Source: Bigelowiella natans CCMP2755 (taxonomy: Eukaryota; Cercozoa; Chlorarachniophyceae). From it: a stretch of DNA of 64,000 nucleotides. The stretch is from positions 124,001-188,000 of the forward strand of contig ADNK01003025.1 in assembly GCA_000320545.1 (NCBI GenBank), read 5' to 3'. Both the position numbers and the translations under genes were made by a program. This document shows, piece after piece, positions 1 to 15,000 of the stretch. The stretch's first letter is position 1; each line of letters starts with the position of its first letter. The notes under the pieces were generated by a model. It did no database searches. It was not told where the DNA came from and saw only the letters and a list, made by a program, of their open reading frames with translations.

Positions 1-3000
1 GGTCATGATATTCACATTACGTCTAATGTAACCGTTCGTGCCGTGATGCGAATGTATGCGGATACCGATTGCGATACCCAAGGTGATATCAACGTCGGGC
101 CAAATGCAACCATTACAGTCGACAGCGACATCTTCATGTCTGCTAACGATATGGATCTCCAAGGCTTCATTATTAATCCAGGACAGAACTTCTGGTATGA
201 TGTCTGCCCTGGACGATCCATCCAGCTGGGAGGAATTACCAGGAATACACCTGATGCCCTTGTCCTCTACCAAACAGAGGTCGATCACATCTTAACAGAA
301 AATATGACGTGGTCTTCCAAGGTAGGGGTAATTGAGGTCTATAATATCCTCCTTGAAGAGTCGCAAGATATCTACAGAGTTACATTGGATGCATCTCTGG
401 GTGGCCGTACTAACTTCTTTGAGCCAACATGGTTCGGAGAAATACTGGTCAACTCGGGCAACGGAACCTTCATTCACAAGAACATTACTGCCACGCACGG
501 AAATGCGATCTTCGAAGGAAATTGGAACCTCACTGCAACAGTTCCAAATGATATCTTCATTGGAAAACATGTCACCATCCGTGCTCATCATGGAAAGATC
601 TTCCTAAATCCTACTATGACTGGTAGAATGCAGATGATTGCACCTCTTGGCTTAGTTGCGGGAGAGGACATTATGTTTGGAGCACCGATGGATATCCACG
701 GGGATGGCTCGGTGTATTTCAGAACAGACTACAACGTGGTAGGATATGGTGAATTGTTCTGCTTCAGGACATCAAATATCTCCATTGTGTCTAAGAACGT
801 CACGGAAATTAAGTTTATCAGCAAAGACATCCATTTCGAATGCTGGCTTGAGGCGAATATGTCACATGTTCACTTCATTACCTCAGCATCTCAAAATTGG
901 GCAATGTCTATTGGACACTTCCATGAAGGTTACCATCTCTCAGATGAGGAGCTTGATCACGTTGAAACACGTGGTGATCTCATCATCGGGGACGAAACAA
1001 CTGGTACCATCTACTTTGATGGCGCTACTTATCTTGGAAACGCATTCCAGCTGAATATTACCAATGCACGTGATCCTACCACATCGGTGATCTTCCACAA
1101 TAAGTCGTCTCTATTCACACAAGAAATGTGGTTGCGAACTCGTCACAACGTATCAGTTAGAACAAATGTGACTGTGAAGTATGGGGAAACTCATATGTTC
1201 GCGGATACCCGTTGTGCAAGAACCGGGACGATTTACATCGCACCTGAAGCCACATTCAGCAGTGCCGACAACGTCATTGATATCCGTACGCACGACATGA
1301 TAGTCGATGGATATCTAAGATCTGGAAGTGAATCACTTTCTATCGAAGTGTGCCCAGACAATGTTGTCCAAGTGGGAGGAGATGAAATCGAACATCAGGA
1401 CCTTGTGCTGTTACAGCCTGAGCTTCAGCACATTGAATGTAACAACATCAGCTTCCACGCTCCAAATGGCCATGTACATCTCTACAGGATCACACAGTAC
1501 GACTTGGCAACCATCGCTAACAAGTTCCATGTGAATACGTCTGTTGCTAATGGAAACGTCACCTTCCATGAGAATGGTGATTTCCACATTCTGTACGTGT
1601 TTGCTGGCCATACGACTGTGATTGAGGCTAACCTTACAACCTCGATGGGAGCAATGTGGTTCCTTTCTTCGTTGAAGGACACCAACGTGAGTGTCGATCT
1701 ATCTACTCCGAATTGGAATCTGGATGAAAGAGAACTATTTGCCTTCCAGTATGATGAGGCTGAACACGGAGCCGGAATTATCGAAGTGAAGAGCAATGTA
1801 ACTATCGAACCTCACACTGACCTTTACATGAAGTCTGACCCAAGAGGTCTAGTCTTCAGAAACCACATCATGATTGATGCTGGGGACAATGTGTACATTG
1901 AGAGTCCAATGCTAGTAACAGGCGATGGTTCTCTTTACATCAACGCCGACAGGAAAGATGCAGGAACCGGAAACTTCAGTCTTGGCCAACTGTCACCAAT
2001 TACTGCACCATCTTTGAAACTATTAGAGATCCACGCAGCGACAGTAATGATTGAATCAGATGTTTACTGCACACATTGCTTTATCATCATTGATCCAACG
2101 GTATTCGAGGACCTATCAATTGGGGCAAACGAAACCGGATTGGCGATCACTGAAAAGGAATTGAACTACTTCCACACCAATAAGACTTTGACCCTCGGAG
2201 GATATCACACAACAGATATTTACGTGTCTCACATTGTGTTCAATACTCCTGGTGAACTCGAGATTAGAGGATTAAGAGAGAGTGCATTTGTAGGTTTGTA
2301 CAAGGAGCATAACCCAAGGAAGATCACGGTGTACAACGAGACAACCATCAACGATGCGCCTCTTCTTGTAGATACAAAGTTCTACGAAGTCGAACTGAAA
2401 CTTGGCTTTGAAAGCGTCCACTTCAAAGACTTCAATACTTCCACAAAGTATGATTTCACTGTTTCCACAGTCTTCGGTGGACTCACGTTCGAATCCGATA
2501 GCACCCGCTACACTTCCCATGGAGTCGGAGATCTTCAAGTTATCCAATTCACCCACACCGCGAAGTACATTGAAGAAGCTCTCAAGACTCTTACATTTGT
2601 AAGAGATAAGAACATCATGGGAGGGGATACAATTGAGATTCGAATCGATTCACCACAGATGGACACTCCTCTAACCACTTCAATCGATGTGAATATGGGA
2701 GAACATAGCTTTGATGGAATGACGTCAACCCTTGTTGGTGGAAAACGCGGATTCAAAGAGGGATATGCGACAGCCTCGCGCTTAGAACAGCCAAAGGGTC
2801 TTGTTGCAACATCCCCAACAACCTTATACGTTGCAGACACCCTCAACCATTGTATTCGTAAGATCGAGAACGGAACTATAACGACGGTGGCCGGAGATTA
2901 TCATTTCCCTGGTCATATCCGCGGAATTGCCCCAGCCACATTCCCTGGCCATGTGGATGGAACTGGCTCAAATGCGAGATTCCATTCTCCAAGAGGGCTT

Positions 3001-6000
3001 GCCGTACGTGGAAATTCGATCATTGTTGCTGATACAGAGAACAATGCAATTCGTATTGTGTACTTCAATGGTACGGTGGCCACTCTAGCAGGAGGGGACG
3101 GGTACCACTACCGCAATGGAGTGAATGAAGTTGCTCAGTTCCGTAGGCCAACTGGTGTTGCAGTTAACGGCACAGACGTGTTCGTAGCAGATAGCGAGAA
3201 TAATGTCATTCGCCTCATTAGAGGAGGTGTGACTTCTACCTTCGCAGGAAGTGGAATTTATGGCATTGAGAATGGGCCAGCAATGGATTGCCGATTCAAA
3301 CACCCATCCGATGTTATAATCATGCAAGATGGCTGGCTCGCCGTCGCGGACGCCCACAACCATGTCATCCGTAAGGTTGAACACGGAATAGTAAGCACTT
3401 TTGTTGGAAAGATGGGACAACAAGGATATGCAAATGGATACGGCACAAATGCTCAGTTCCATTATCCTGTTGCAGTCACTGTCGACACACAAGGGACCTT
3501 GTATGTGAGTGATGCAATGAACCATCGCATTCGACTAGTAACCAAAGACGGCCTTGTTAGCACTCTTGTCGGAAAACTTCAGGGCAGCCGAGATGGGTCA
3601 ACTCTCTTTGCTGCACTACTTGACAGACCACACCAAGTTGCCGTATTTGATCCTATGCAGGTGTGGATTGCTGATTCCGCAAATGATGTGATCCGCAAGG
3701 TGCAATATCCACCACCAGCTCCTGTGATCTCTAGAATCTATCCAGAGGTTGGCTCTGTGGAAGGTGGCACTCAAATATTTGTTGTCGGAGAATTCCGATA
3801 CAAGCACACACTCTACTGCCAATTCAGTGGATACGATTTGTTGCCTGCACTTTACATGAACACGACACATGCAGAATGCATCAGTCCTCCATCCAGGCGT
3901 GCGGGACCAACCAGGCTTCGCATTGTGTACAAAATTATGTACAATCTGGACTACGTTCCACAAACACATATCCAGACTTCGAATAGTATAGAATATGTGT
4001 ACATGGCTTCTTCTCTAGTCTACAACGTGGTTGGCTTAAATCCAACTGCAGGAATTGTAGAGGGCGGAACTTTGGTTGAAATGTATGGCAAGAGCTTTGG
4101 AGATGAAACAGCACTACATTGTCGCCTTGCCGGAAAGAATGTCCGGGGTAGATGGGTGGATGAACATCATATCCTATGCGATACGCCTGTCAATATTGCA
4201 AGTAACCTTTCGATATTCACAACTATGAACGGTCAGCAGTACGAATCTTCTAGTCTGAAGTATCAATACAGGCCGTCTATTCAGTTGAACACTTCAAATC
4301 CAAATAATGTGCCGGTAATTGATAATACCGTGATCTCCATTCACGGTAGCAATTTTGTTCCATCCAGTACTCTCATGTGCTCAATAAATGGAACGGTTGT
4401 ACCAGCATCTTATGTGTCGCCAACATTGTTGCGGTGCAGACTGCCGAGAATGAATGAAACCGGAAAAGTGAAATTGGCTGTGAGCAACAATGCTATGCAG
4501 TACAGCTATACCAATCTCACATTGAAATTGAATCCAACTATTGTTGTGGATGCGGTATATCCTCAATTCGGTACTATCGAAGGAGGAATCACAATCACTC
4601 TTTATGGAGACAATTTCATTCCGGGATCAGATCTGAGATGCAGAATTGATAATATGGAGGTTGCTCCAATCTGGGCTACGCAGAGAGAAGTACGATGCGT
4701 TGTACCGCCTCACAAAGAAGGCGAGGTACATGTTGAAGTTTCCAACAACAAGTACGATTTCTCGACTACTGGTGTTACGTTCGAGTATGTTCCACTGGCT
4801 CATGTAATCACTTTGACGCCTTCGCATGGTCCACTCAACGGAACAACTCGCATTGAAGTCACCGGGACGGATTTCATCCAATCCGAATACCTTCGATGCA
4901 AGTTCGGAAATCAAACAGTTCGTGCACGCTTCGTCAGCACCACAAAGCTGATGTGTGACGTACCAAGGGTCAACTTCTCTCACACAGTTGAGGTCGAGAT
5001 CTCCAACAATGCAGACGAGTTCACCCGAAATAAGGTCACATTCCGCTATGAAATGCTTCCTGTTGTAGTTAGCGTGCAACCTCCAACTGGTCCAGAGCAA
5101 GGAAACACTACAATAACAGTCTATGGAGAGAACTTTGTAAAGACTCCAAGATTTAGTTGCCGCCTCGGGGACACTGTTTTCCCAGGTATCTTTGTGAATT
5201 CCACCAAGGCCTTGTGCATAAGTCCGCCCACGCAGAAATTGGGCTTCTACCAAATGCGCATCACGAACAACGGACAGGATTACTCGACAGATTCAGTTGA
5301 TTTCGAATACATTCCTCCAACATTCGTCTACGATGTTTCTCCGATGCGTGGTGCTGTGAAGGGTGGAACGAATGTTACAATCAGTGGTATCGGTTTCATT
5401 ACAGATGGTGAGTTATTCTGCATATTCGGAGGACAACGTGTGAAGCCAATCTTCGCAAATGCAACGAGAATCGTTTGCCGAACACCTCCAGATTATGTAG
5501 GTGCTGTGCAAATCAGAGTATCTATGAACGGCTATGATTACACCTGGACAGGAAAGTTCTTCGAGTACGATCCTGTGGTAAGACTTGCTCAAATCAGACC
5601 TACTCATGGAGACATCTGGGGAGGTACTGATGTGACCGTCACAGGTCTCAACTTTGTTCACTCCCCAACTCTGCGGTGTAAGTTTGGTGAAATGGTAGTG
5701 GTGGCAAGATACATCGATAAGAGACATATTACGTGTGCGTCACCACCTAACAATCAGACGGGCTCAGTCAATGTCACAATTTCCAACAACGCCCAAGATT
5801 TCTCATTTGAGACTAAGCTCTTTACTTACTTCCCGAAGCCAGCTATTGAGCGTGTGGAACCAGTGGGCTGGGGACCATTATCAGGAAGAACTCTTCTTGG
5901 AATTGTGGGTCGCGATTTCCTCAATCTCGGAACATTGCGTCTTGTCTTTGATTCCCATCCATACAGAGTCAAGTTTGTCAACTCTACTTACTTGCTATTC

Positions 6001-9000
6001 CACACACCGGAGCAAATTCACCCCGGGAAAATACTATTGAAGGTTACGAATAATGAATTCGATTTCTCCAACTGGTACACATTTGACTACAAGTTTGATC
6101 CAATCATTTCGTCAATATTCCCAAGTGGTGGATCTACGGCAGGTGGCACTGTAGTCACAATCTACGGAAACAACTTTGACGTGGTTGCGAACAGGACCCT
6201 ATGCTTCTTTGGAACTGTAATTGTAACTCCACTGACAGTGTCACAACAAAGGGTGCGATGCTTGAGCCCTCCACAATTATTGAAGGGCCCAGTACCTCTC
6301 GATGTAACAATGAATGGCAAAGACTTCATTGATTCGACATTCAAGTTCAAATACTACGATCCAATTGAAATCTTCAATTCTACACCAGCCTACGGTCCGA
6401 TCACTGGAGGCACGCGAGTCACCCTCTCTGGTGCAAACTTTGAAAACAATGATAAGCTATTCTGTAAGTTTGGCTCTATCAACGTTACCGCAGAGTTTGT
6501 TAAATCCACCGAAGTGATCTGCGTCTCTCCAGCGCAGAGTGAAGCTGTAATCCAGGTCTCTGTGACCAACAACTACCAAGATTTCAGCTTAAGCACTACG
6601 CCATTTGAATATCTTCCTCCACTAGAGATTCATCGTATGTATCCTCAAAAGGGATACAGATGGGGAGGATACACTACATTATTGGAAGGACAGTACTTTA
6701 GAGAATCTGGTAGCATTTATTGCAAGCTTGGAGCACACGTCAGTGTTGCAACAGTCATTAATTCGACTCTAGCTCTATGCAAGATCCCTCCAAGGGAGCA
6801 TTTGGACATTCTACCACAAGAATTATCCAATAACGATCAGCAATACACGAACGCGTCGTTCATGCTAGAGTACGTCCGATTCCAGGTCGTAACCGAGATG
6901 AACAGGGCTTCTGGGCCGATCACTGGTGGAACAGAAGTGCACATCAGAGGTCTTTACTTCAGACCGGGCCCAGATGTACGCTGCAGGTTCGGAAAGGTTT
7001 CCGTGGTGCCAGTTATGTCTAACAGCACCTACATCAAATGTTTGACTCCTCCTAATGCAGCTGGATACAAGCATCTCTACCTCAAGAACCACGATCAGCC
7101 AGACTACTATGAGACTGGCTTGTCGTTCGAATATTACCAAAATGTGGAAGTTAAAGCCTTGCTTCCTAACCATGGTGAGGCAAACACCTGGGTATATGTC
7201 GTTGGTAGATACTTCAAGCCATTCAAGACTTTGAAGTGTCGCTTTGGAATGGACTACTTCTCAGAGGCAAAATATTTCAACGAAAGCATCATCATGTGTA
7301 AGACCCCACCTTCTGATGGGGTGTACAACGTGGAGGTGTCCAACAACGACCTGGACTACTCAGCTGATAATATCACATTTACAGTTCAGAAGAACTCAGA
7401 AGTGTATACAATAACTCCAGACTTTGGAAACATTGGAACTCCAGTGTACATCCATGGGGAGAACTTTACACTCTCATCGAATCTTCTCTGCAAATTCGGA
7501 GAGGATGTGGTCTCGGCTACGCACGTCAATGATACCTCGGTCATCTGTGTGGCCCCGAGATTATTCAGGAGCGTAGAAGTTGAGGTCTCTCGAAATGGTC
7601 TGGATTTCTCTTCGAACAAGAAGACTCTCAGTATCGTGCCCCTTCCTAGAGTCACTTCGATTGATCCAAGATCCCGCCCTATATCTGCGTACACAACCTT
7701 CGTTATGGTACACGGATCCGGATTTATCAATGGAACGACAATATGCAGATTTAATCTCACGTACCATTCAGTACCGGTGTTCTATTCTGACACCCTGATT
7801 AAATGCTTCATACCTCCAATCCGTCATGAAGGCTTCCATCAGATTTCCGTCACGAACAACTTGATTGAGTATGCTCTGCCTAAAGTTCACTTTGAGTTCA
7901 GGAAAGATGTCAAGCTGTTCAAGATTTACCCATACAATGGGCCTTGGACGCTGCAGACTACTGTAACTATTCAGGGTACAAACTTCCACAACTCGAAGCT
8001 GCTTCAATGCTCATTAGATGAGAATTACATCATCGATGCATTATATGTGACGCCTACTCAAATTGTTTGCATCTTGCCAACCTCGCCGGCTGGGCCAAGA
8101 TTTGCATACATCAGGGTTTCAAACAATGGAGTAGACTTCTCAGCTCCGATTGAATTCAAGTACACCGAGATCATAACATTGACTTCGGTGTCGCCTACAT
8201 TCGGAAAGAACGCCGGAGGCAATAAGATCCAAGTTTATGGTAATAACTTCTACTACTCGTCGTACTTGCAATGTAAGTTTGGCGACTACTACAGCTACGG
8301 TTACTTCGTAAGTTCTACTGAAATCGAATGCATCGTGCCGCCGATAGATCCATTTGCTGCCGATAAAGTTTTCGATGTTGAAGTAGAAGTAAGTGATAAC
8401 CAATACACTTATCGCGGAGACGGAGTCATTTACAGCTACAAAGCTCTTCCATTAGTGAAACACTTTGCACCTGCTGTAGTATCCTCCGAAGGTGGATATT
8501 CCATTACCGTGATTGGTGAAGGATTTGTCAATGGGTCTAGGTGCAGATTCGGCGACCAGATGGATAGAGGAGTGACTTTCATCAACGAGACCGCTATTGT
8601 TTGTATCGTTCCGTCGGTCAACGTCACTAAGACTATCGCTGTAGAAGTCACCAGTAACGGTCTTGATTTCTCAGAATCCTATCAAGATTTGCGATACTTC
8701 TATCGTCCAGAGGTTCTTGCAATCTATCCAGGAGTGATTGCTCCTAATCGTGTTTACACTGTTGAGGTCACAGGAAGATGGTTTGAAAATGCGCAGCTCA
8801 TGTGTGTATTTAATCGTACACAAATGACGCAAGCATTTTACTCCTCTTCGTCGAAGCTGGTTTGCGAGACACCACCTCTGAACCAGACCGATGTGCCTGT
8901 GCACGTTGTGGATATCTCGAACCCGATGCCATCTCTTGATAAGGGACAAATTCTGAAGGTAAGGGATCTCATTCCAAAGATTCATCGTCTGGATCCAGAA

Positions 9001-12000
9001 TTCGGTAGTGCACGTGGAGGAACAGTTATGATGGTGCACGGAAGCAATATCCGCTTCTCCAGGCATCTGATGTGTCTCTTTGGAACGGATGCATTCGTGC
9101 CCGCAACTTTCTTCAACTCTACGTTTGTTAAGTGTACCACACCTCCTCGTTCAGTCGGGCCAACTCGTGTCTTCCTTGTGGCGAACGCGCTTGAAAGAAG
9201 TTATCCAAAGATATTCACCTTCTTGCCGGGAGCTCCGAAGATCACCTTCATCAAGCCTCGAGTCGGTACAATGTACGGTGGAACAATCATTACCCTTCAT
9301 GGTTCAGGATTCCTCAATAAGACCACAAACTGTAAGTTTGAGGTAGAGACTGTCAAAGCTACTTATATTTCCCCAAATATTGTGCTTTGTAAGACTCCTC
9401 CTATGAATGTGACGAAGGAAGTTACGATCTGGTTGAGTCGAAATAACGTAGACTACTTCAAGACTAACTACACATTCGTTTACACAATGCCACCGATACT
9501 GCGGAAGGTGTATCCACAGTTTGGCATCGAAGGAGTCAATGTCAGCGTCACGATCAGCGGGGAGAATTTCGAAAGCTATTTTGTGACAAATACCAGGGTG
9601 AGCGGCAGGCGTCGCATTCCTTTCTGGGCTACTTCAGAACAAGTCATCTTTTCGATGCAGCCACGTGGTACTCAGGAGGATATTTCCTTTACCAGCAACA
9701 ATAATGAATTCAGTAGAAAGCAGATTTTCCCTGTGAAGAAGAGGCCGGTTTGGAGAGCTACAAGCCATACTGGATCAATGTATGGCGCTACTAAATACTT
9801 CATTAATGCAAATGGTTTGTTGAACAACACTGTGACAACGTGCCAGTTCGCAACGAGCTCAGGAGCGAGAATATTTGTGCAAGCACAATATATCAACTCG
9901 ACGACTCTCGTATGCTTGACACCACAAGATATGACGCGATTTGACACGACCCATGGTGCGACAATCGATGCCGATACGCTCATCACGGCGGATGCAATCA
10001 ACTACCACCAGTCAGGAAACTTCACTCTAAGATCTAATCCTTTCTTGGAGGGTGTGTTCCCACTGACTACTCCAGCACCAAGATCCAGCTACATCAACAT
10101 CACTGGTGTCGAACTGTCAAAGGGTAGCCAACTCTGGTGCAGATTCGGTGATAAGGATGTTGCGCCAAGGGTTGCAACAGACACACTTGTTCAATGTGTG
10201 CTGCCAGCTGAGAAGGCTGGAACTTCCTTGCCGATATTCCTGACAAATAACGGTGAATATTATTTCACTGGCAGCTACTATACCTTCCAGGCGGAGATCA
10301 AATTGAACCGCCTTGTGCCAACCTTTGGAACACCGGATGGAGGCACCTCGGTGACGATTATGGGACAAAATTTCGTTGATTCACCGGAACTACGTTGCAT
10401 CTTCGGAGCGAATACTCCTGTAAAGGCATCCTTTATCAATCGTACTCACGTTTCGTGTGTGTCTCCAGCAAATGCAGCCGGTGCAGTTGAGGTTACCGTA
10501 TCCAATAACGATATGGACTACTCCAACGCAGTACACTTCAGCTACATATCCAGTGCTACAGTGAATCCAGCAACTTCTATCGTATCTTCATATGGTGGAG
10601 TCTTCTTCACGATTACTGGATCGAAATTCATGCGCTCTCCTCGTCTGAAATGCATGATCGGAGATCGCCTCATCGACGCTCAATATGTCAATGAAACCCA
10701 ACTTGTGTGCGTTGCACCAGAATTCGAGGGAATGGACACAACACCAGTGAACGTTTCTCAGAGCTCTGATCCTCTCGAATGGACCACTAGTGCATTCTAC
10801 CAGCCATACAAAGAAGCTCAAGTTACTTCTGTATACCCAACAACTGGCTCTGTCAGTGGTGGAACTCTCCTCTCCATCAAAGGAACAGGATTCGACACCA
10901 TGTCGGGTATCGTGTGTCGCATTGGGGACGTTTGGGTCACGCCCACCTTCGCGAACAACTCCCTGGTACAGTGCCGCATGCCGGCGCATGTCGAGGGTCT
11001 TGTTAAGATCCAGATCAGTCATAACAAGCGCGATTACATGCCATCAGGAGTATACTTTGAAGCTGTTGCAGATCACGTCATCACGGGTGTCAAGCAGCAA
11101 TATGCGGATATTTCTGGTAACACAACTGTCCTCATTAACGGCAGCAACTTCAAGAACACAGAGAATCTCTATGTCGAATTCGGTGGTGTTCGAGTTAAGG
11201 CAATGGCGTTGACCAATAGTTTGGCAATGTGTGCGACTCCCAAGATGTCTTCTTTCGGAACAGTGGATCTTAAGATGACATCTAATATCGACGATGTGCT
11301 AGCATCTTCTACGGCTTTCACATTCAATAACGTGTCTATCACTGGCATGACCCCACAACAAGGTCCTGCTGCTGGCGGAACCGTGGTTACAATAACTGGA
11401 ACTGGATTCTCAGCAGGCGTACAGTTCTACTGCATGTGGAACGACACGTCTCTTCCAGTCTCCTTTGTTGATTCAACCCATTTGATATTCACCACACCTG
11501 CTAGTGTAGCTGGTGAGAATGTCAGAGTTGTGATCTACAACGACTTCGCGTATGTATCGAGAACGATGACGTTCTCTGTATACAACTTGGTGTCCCTTGA
11601 CAGCATTACGCCTGTGATTGGTATGACCACAGGTTCGATGAAGATTAGCATCAAGGGACGTGGTTTCTTCACCTCCTCTATCATATGTAGTATTGGTGGC
11701 CAGACTGGCCCAGCAACTTTCATTTCTGGATCGGAAGTGCAGTGTGACGTCCCAGCCTCCACAAGCGGCGAAGTTAAGGTTGCTGTGAAGGTGGCTGATA
11801 ATGCATACACAACTGATGCGACTGTCTTCGACTACATCGATGTGCCAACTCTTACATCAGCAGATCCACCAATGTTTGTAAATTCGAAGGCAATGGTGGT
11901 TAATGTATACGGTACAAACCTCAAGCATGCTCATCTTGCGTTGTGTCGCTTCAACAATAAGACAGCGGCTCCAGTTATGCAGTGGTTATCTGACACACAT

Positions 12001-15000
12001 GTTCAGTGTATCCTTGAGGCAAACACGACTCTGACGAAAACAGTATCAATCAGCTTGTACTACAACGATGCCACCATTTCGAATGAAGTAAGCATCGTGG
12101 CAAGCGAGAATGAAACTACGATCACGGAGGTTACCCCAACACCATTCTTCCTCGGTACAACTGAGACGATCACGGTGCATGGAGGAATCTTCTACCCATA
12201 CATCAATTATCTGTGTGAAGTCAAAGCACAGGATGAAGAAAGTTCGATTTCTACAAAAGCAAGATACATCAACTCGAGTGCATTGACCTGTGATGTTTCT
12301 CTTACACACCTCGAGATGACTCTTGTAGTGTATAATGGCCTAAGCCCTGTGAGTGCTCCGTTCAATCTAGATGTTCGACCAAGAATTTTGGTATCGGGAA
12401 GCTACAGGAAGCTTGTGCCAGCTGGAATGCAAATCAGTCTTGACTTCTACGGAAACAACTTCACAACGAATACTCGTTGCGAGGTCGGCTCGACGCAGGG
12501 TTCTGCAAGTGGCTCGTCTGTGCTACTTCATTGCCAATTCACTCTCTCAGAAAGTGATAAGGTTGTGAAGTTCACAAACATCCCCGGGCAGGAGGATGCT
12601 CTATTTGAGATCACGCCATACACCGTCGAGACTGTGTCTAGCGTTGAGAGCGTTCATGCTCTTGGTGTTGAATCGTTCGAGATTCCTATTAAGGGATCTA
12701 ACTTCCAAAACTCCGAAGATCTCATCTGCAGATCCGGTGCGACTTCATTCCCAGCAAGATGGATCTCGTCAACTGAAATTCGCTGCTTGGTGCCAAACAT
12801 GCACGCGGTTGCCAGTAGACCTCTTGAGATTACAGCCAATAAATGGACTTATACAACAGCAACGGAAGAATGGAATATGTTTGAGAAGCAAGTTCTTATG
12901 CAATTCATTAGTCAACCAACACTCACGTCAGGTTTGGTCAATATCGGTTATGTCTCAGTTACAGCAAGCGATGTCACAGCTTCATCAAAGCTTCACTGCA
13001 AGTTCGGTGATAAGGTAGTGCCAGCTTTCGTCAGCGGTGGCGCTGTCAAGTGTAAGCTTCCAAGAGACCTACCTGATGCTGTTTACGAAGTCACTGTGAG
13101 TAACGTTGGCGATCTTTTCCCAGCTTCTAAACCGGCTGGAGTAGAAATGTTACCACAAGTAACCAGTGTAAGCACAACTGTAGGAAAATCAGGAACAGAG
13201 ATTGTTGTCAGTGGTATCGATCTCCGCCCAGATTCTATATGCAAGATTGGTGGTTCAGCTGTTACAACTACTTACGTATCCGGTACTGAAGTCAGGTGCA
13301 TTGTACCAGAGCTTTCCGGATATAATGATGTGGCAATTGGACACCCAAGCGGAATCGAAGCATCGTCCACGATGCAGTACCATGGAATCAACCTGACTCT
13401 AACCAGTCTCTCTCCTTCTTACGGTCTGCAAGAGGCAGATGGTATGTACGTCACAATTACCGGCTCCAGCTTTGCAGGATTCAAGAACATTTCTTGCTTG
13501 TTCAATGCCGTGGCTTCCCTTGGAGAGCCTCTTGGACCAAATACTTTGAGATGTTCAGTTCCAGCTCACCCTGTTGGAGTCGCGAATGTTAGCGTATCAA
13601 TTGATGGTGTCAAGGTGCAGAGCCAGTTGCAATTCATCTTTGTTGAGGCTTACTCTATTGCAGAAATGTACCCATATCGCGGTCTTGTCGACGGAGGCGA
13701 AGTGGTACACATTAAGACAAGTAAGATATCTACAGCCGCAGCTTCTTCGCTCAAGTGTGACTTTAACTACACTCGTGTTGCTGCGGTTGCAGTCAATCCA
13801 TATTTGATGAAGTGTATCACTCCTTCGAACCTGGTTCCAGGTAGAATCTCGCTGAGATTAGCAGATAGCTCCGGTTACAAGAGTAACGCGATCAATTTCA
13901 CTTACTTCGAACGTGTATTCGTTGAGGGTGTATCACCTTCGAACGTGTCGGTAATCGGTGGAGACGTAATCACCATAACTGGTGAACGATTCTTCGATGG
14001 TATCGAGTGCTTGTTCGATAACACAACTGTTGTAGTTGCGACTGTTGTGAATGCTGAAACGATCACGTGTGTCACCCCAGCGAGATCGCGAGGTGTGTCC
14101 GTTGTGGAGGTATCCGATGGTGACCAAATCAAACATTACACGAAATTTGGAATGAGATTCGAGTATCTTCCTGTAACAAAGGTAACATCCCTTTCTCAAA
14201 CAAAAGCGCGAGTCGGGGAGTTGGTATCTGTATACGGTGAAAACTTCCTGAATCTCCCATCACTGCGATGTAACTTCGATGACGAGAGCGTCGCAGCCCT
14301 CTGGATCAGCGACAATCACATTGTCTGCTCTGTTCCATTGGCTAAGCCACGAAACAGGCACAACTACAGCGTGTCGGTGACAGCCAACGGCTTAGACTCC
14401 GACTTGGCCACATCATTTAACTACAAGACTCCATATGTTGTGTCGACAGTCAATCGAACGGCAGGCTCTCCTTCCGGACTAGACACGGTAATCGTGAACG
14501 GAATTCCACCTGGAGCGCCTACGTACTGCCGATTCGGCTCATACATTGTCGAAGGTGTGTTCCTCGACCACGATACGTTCTCATGTGTCACGCCAACTCA
14601 CAACATGAGTTCGAACGGCAACCTCACGTTCGCAATTCAAAGGGATGGAGTTGACGTGTATGTAAGCACATATGACTACATCAAAGACTACATTCCATTC
14701 ATGGTTCATGGAGAAGTCGAGAAGAAGCCAAAAGCACAGAGTCCTGCTTCCCAGACGGGAGGAAAAGTAAGTCTATGCAGCAATCTTCCACAAGATGCAG
14801 GAACCTGGATCTGGAACAACTTCACCGTTGCTCTGTGCTTCCAAGTTTCCTCAGCTTCAGGATTTGAGCTGCCTGCTGCGACTCATCTTCTCACCTCGCC
14901 AGCAAAGGGACCTACAGTAACATTCTCCCATAGAAGAGTTGTGTTGCTTCGACCAGAACCAACAAGAATGCTATGGGGCACCATGCCAATGGACTTCCTA

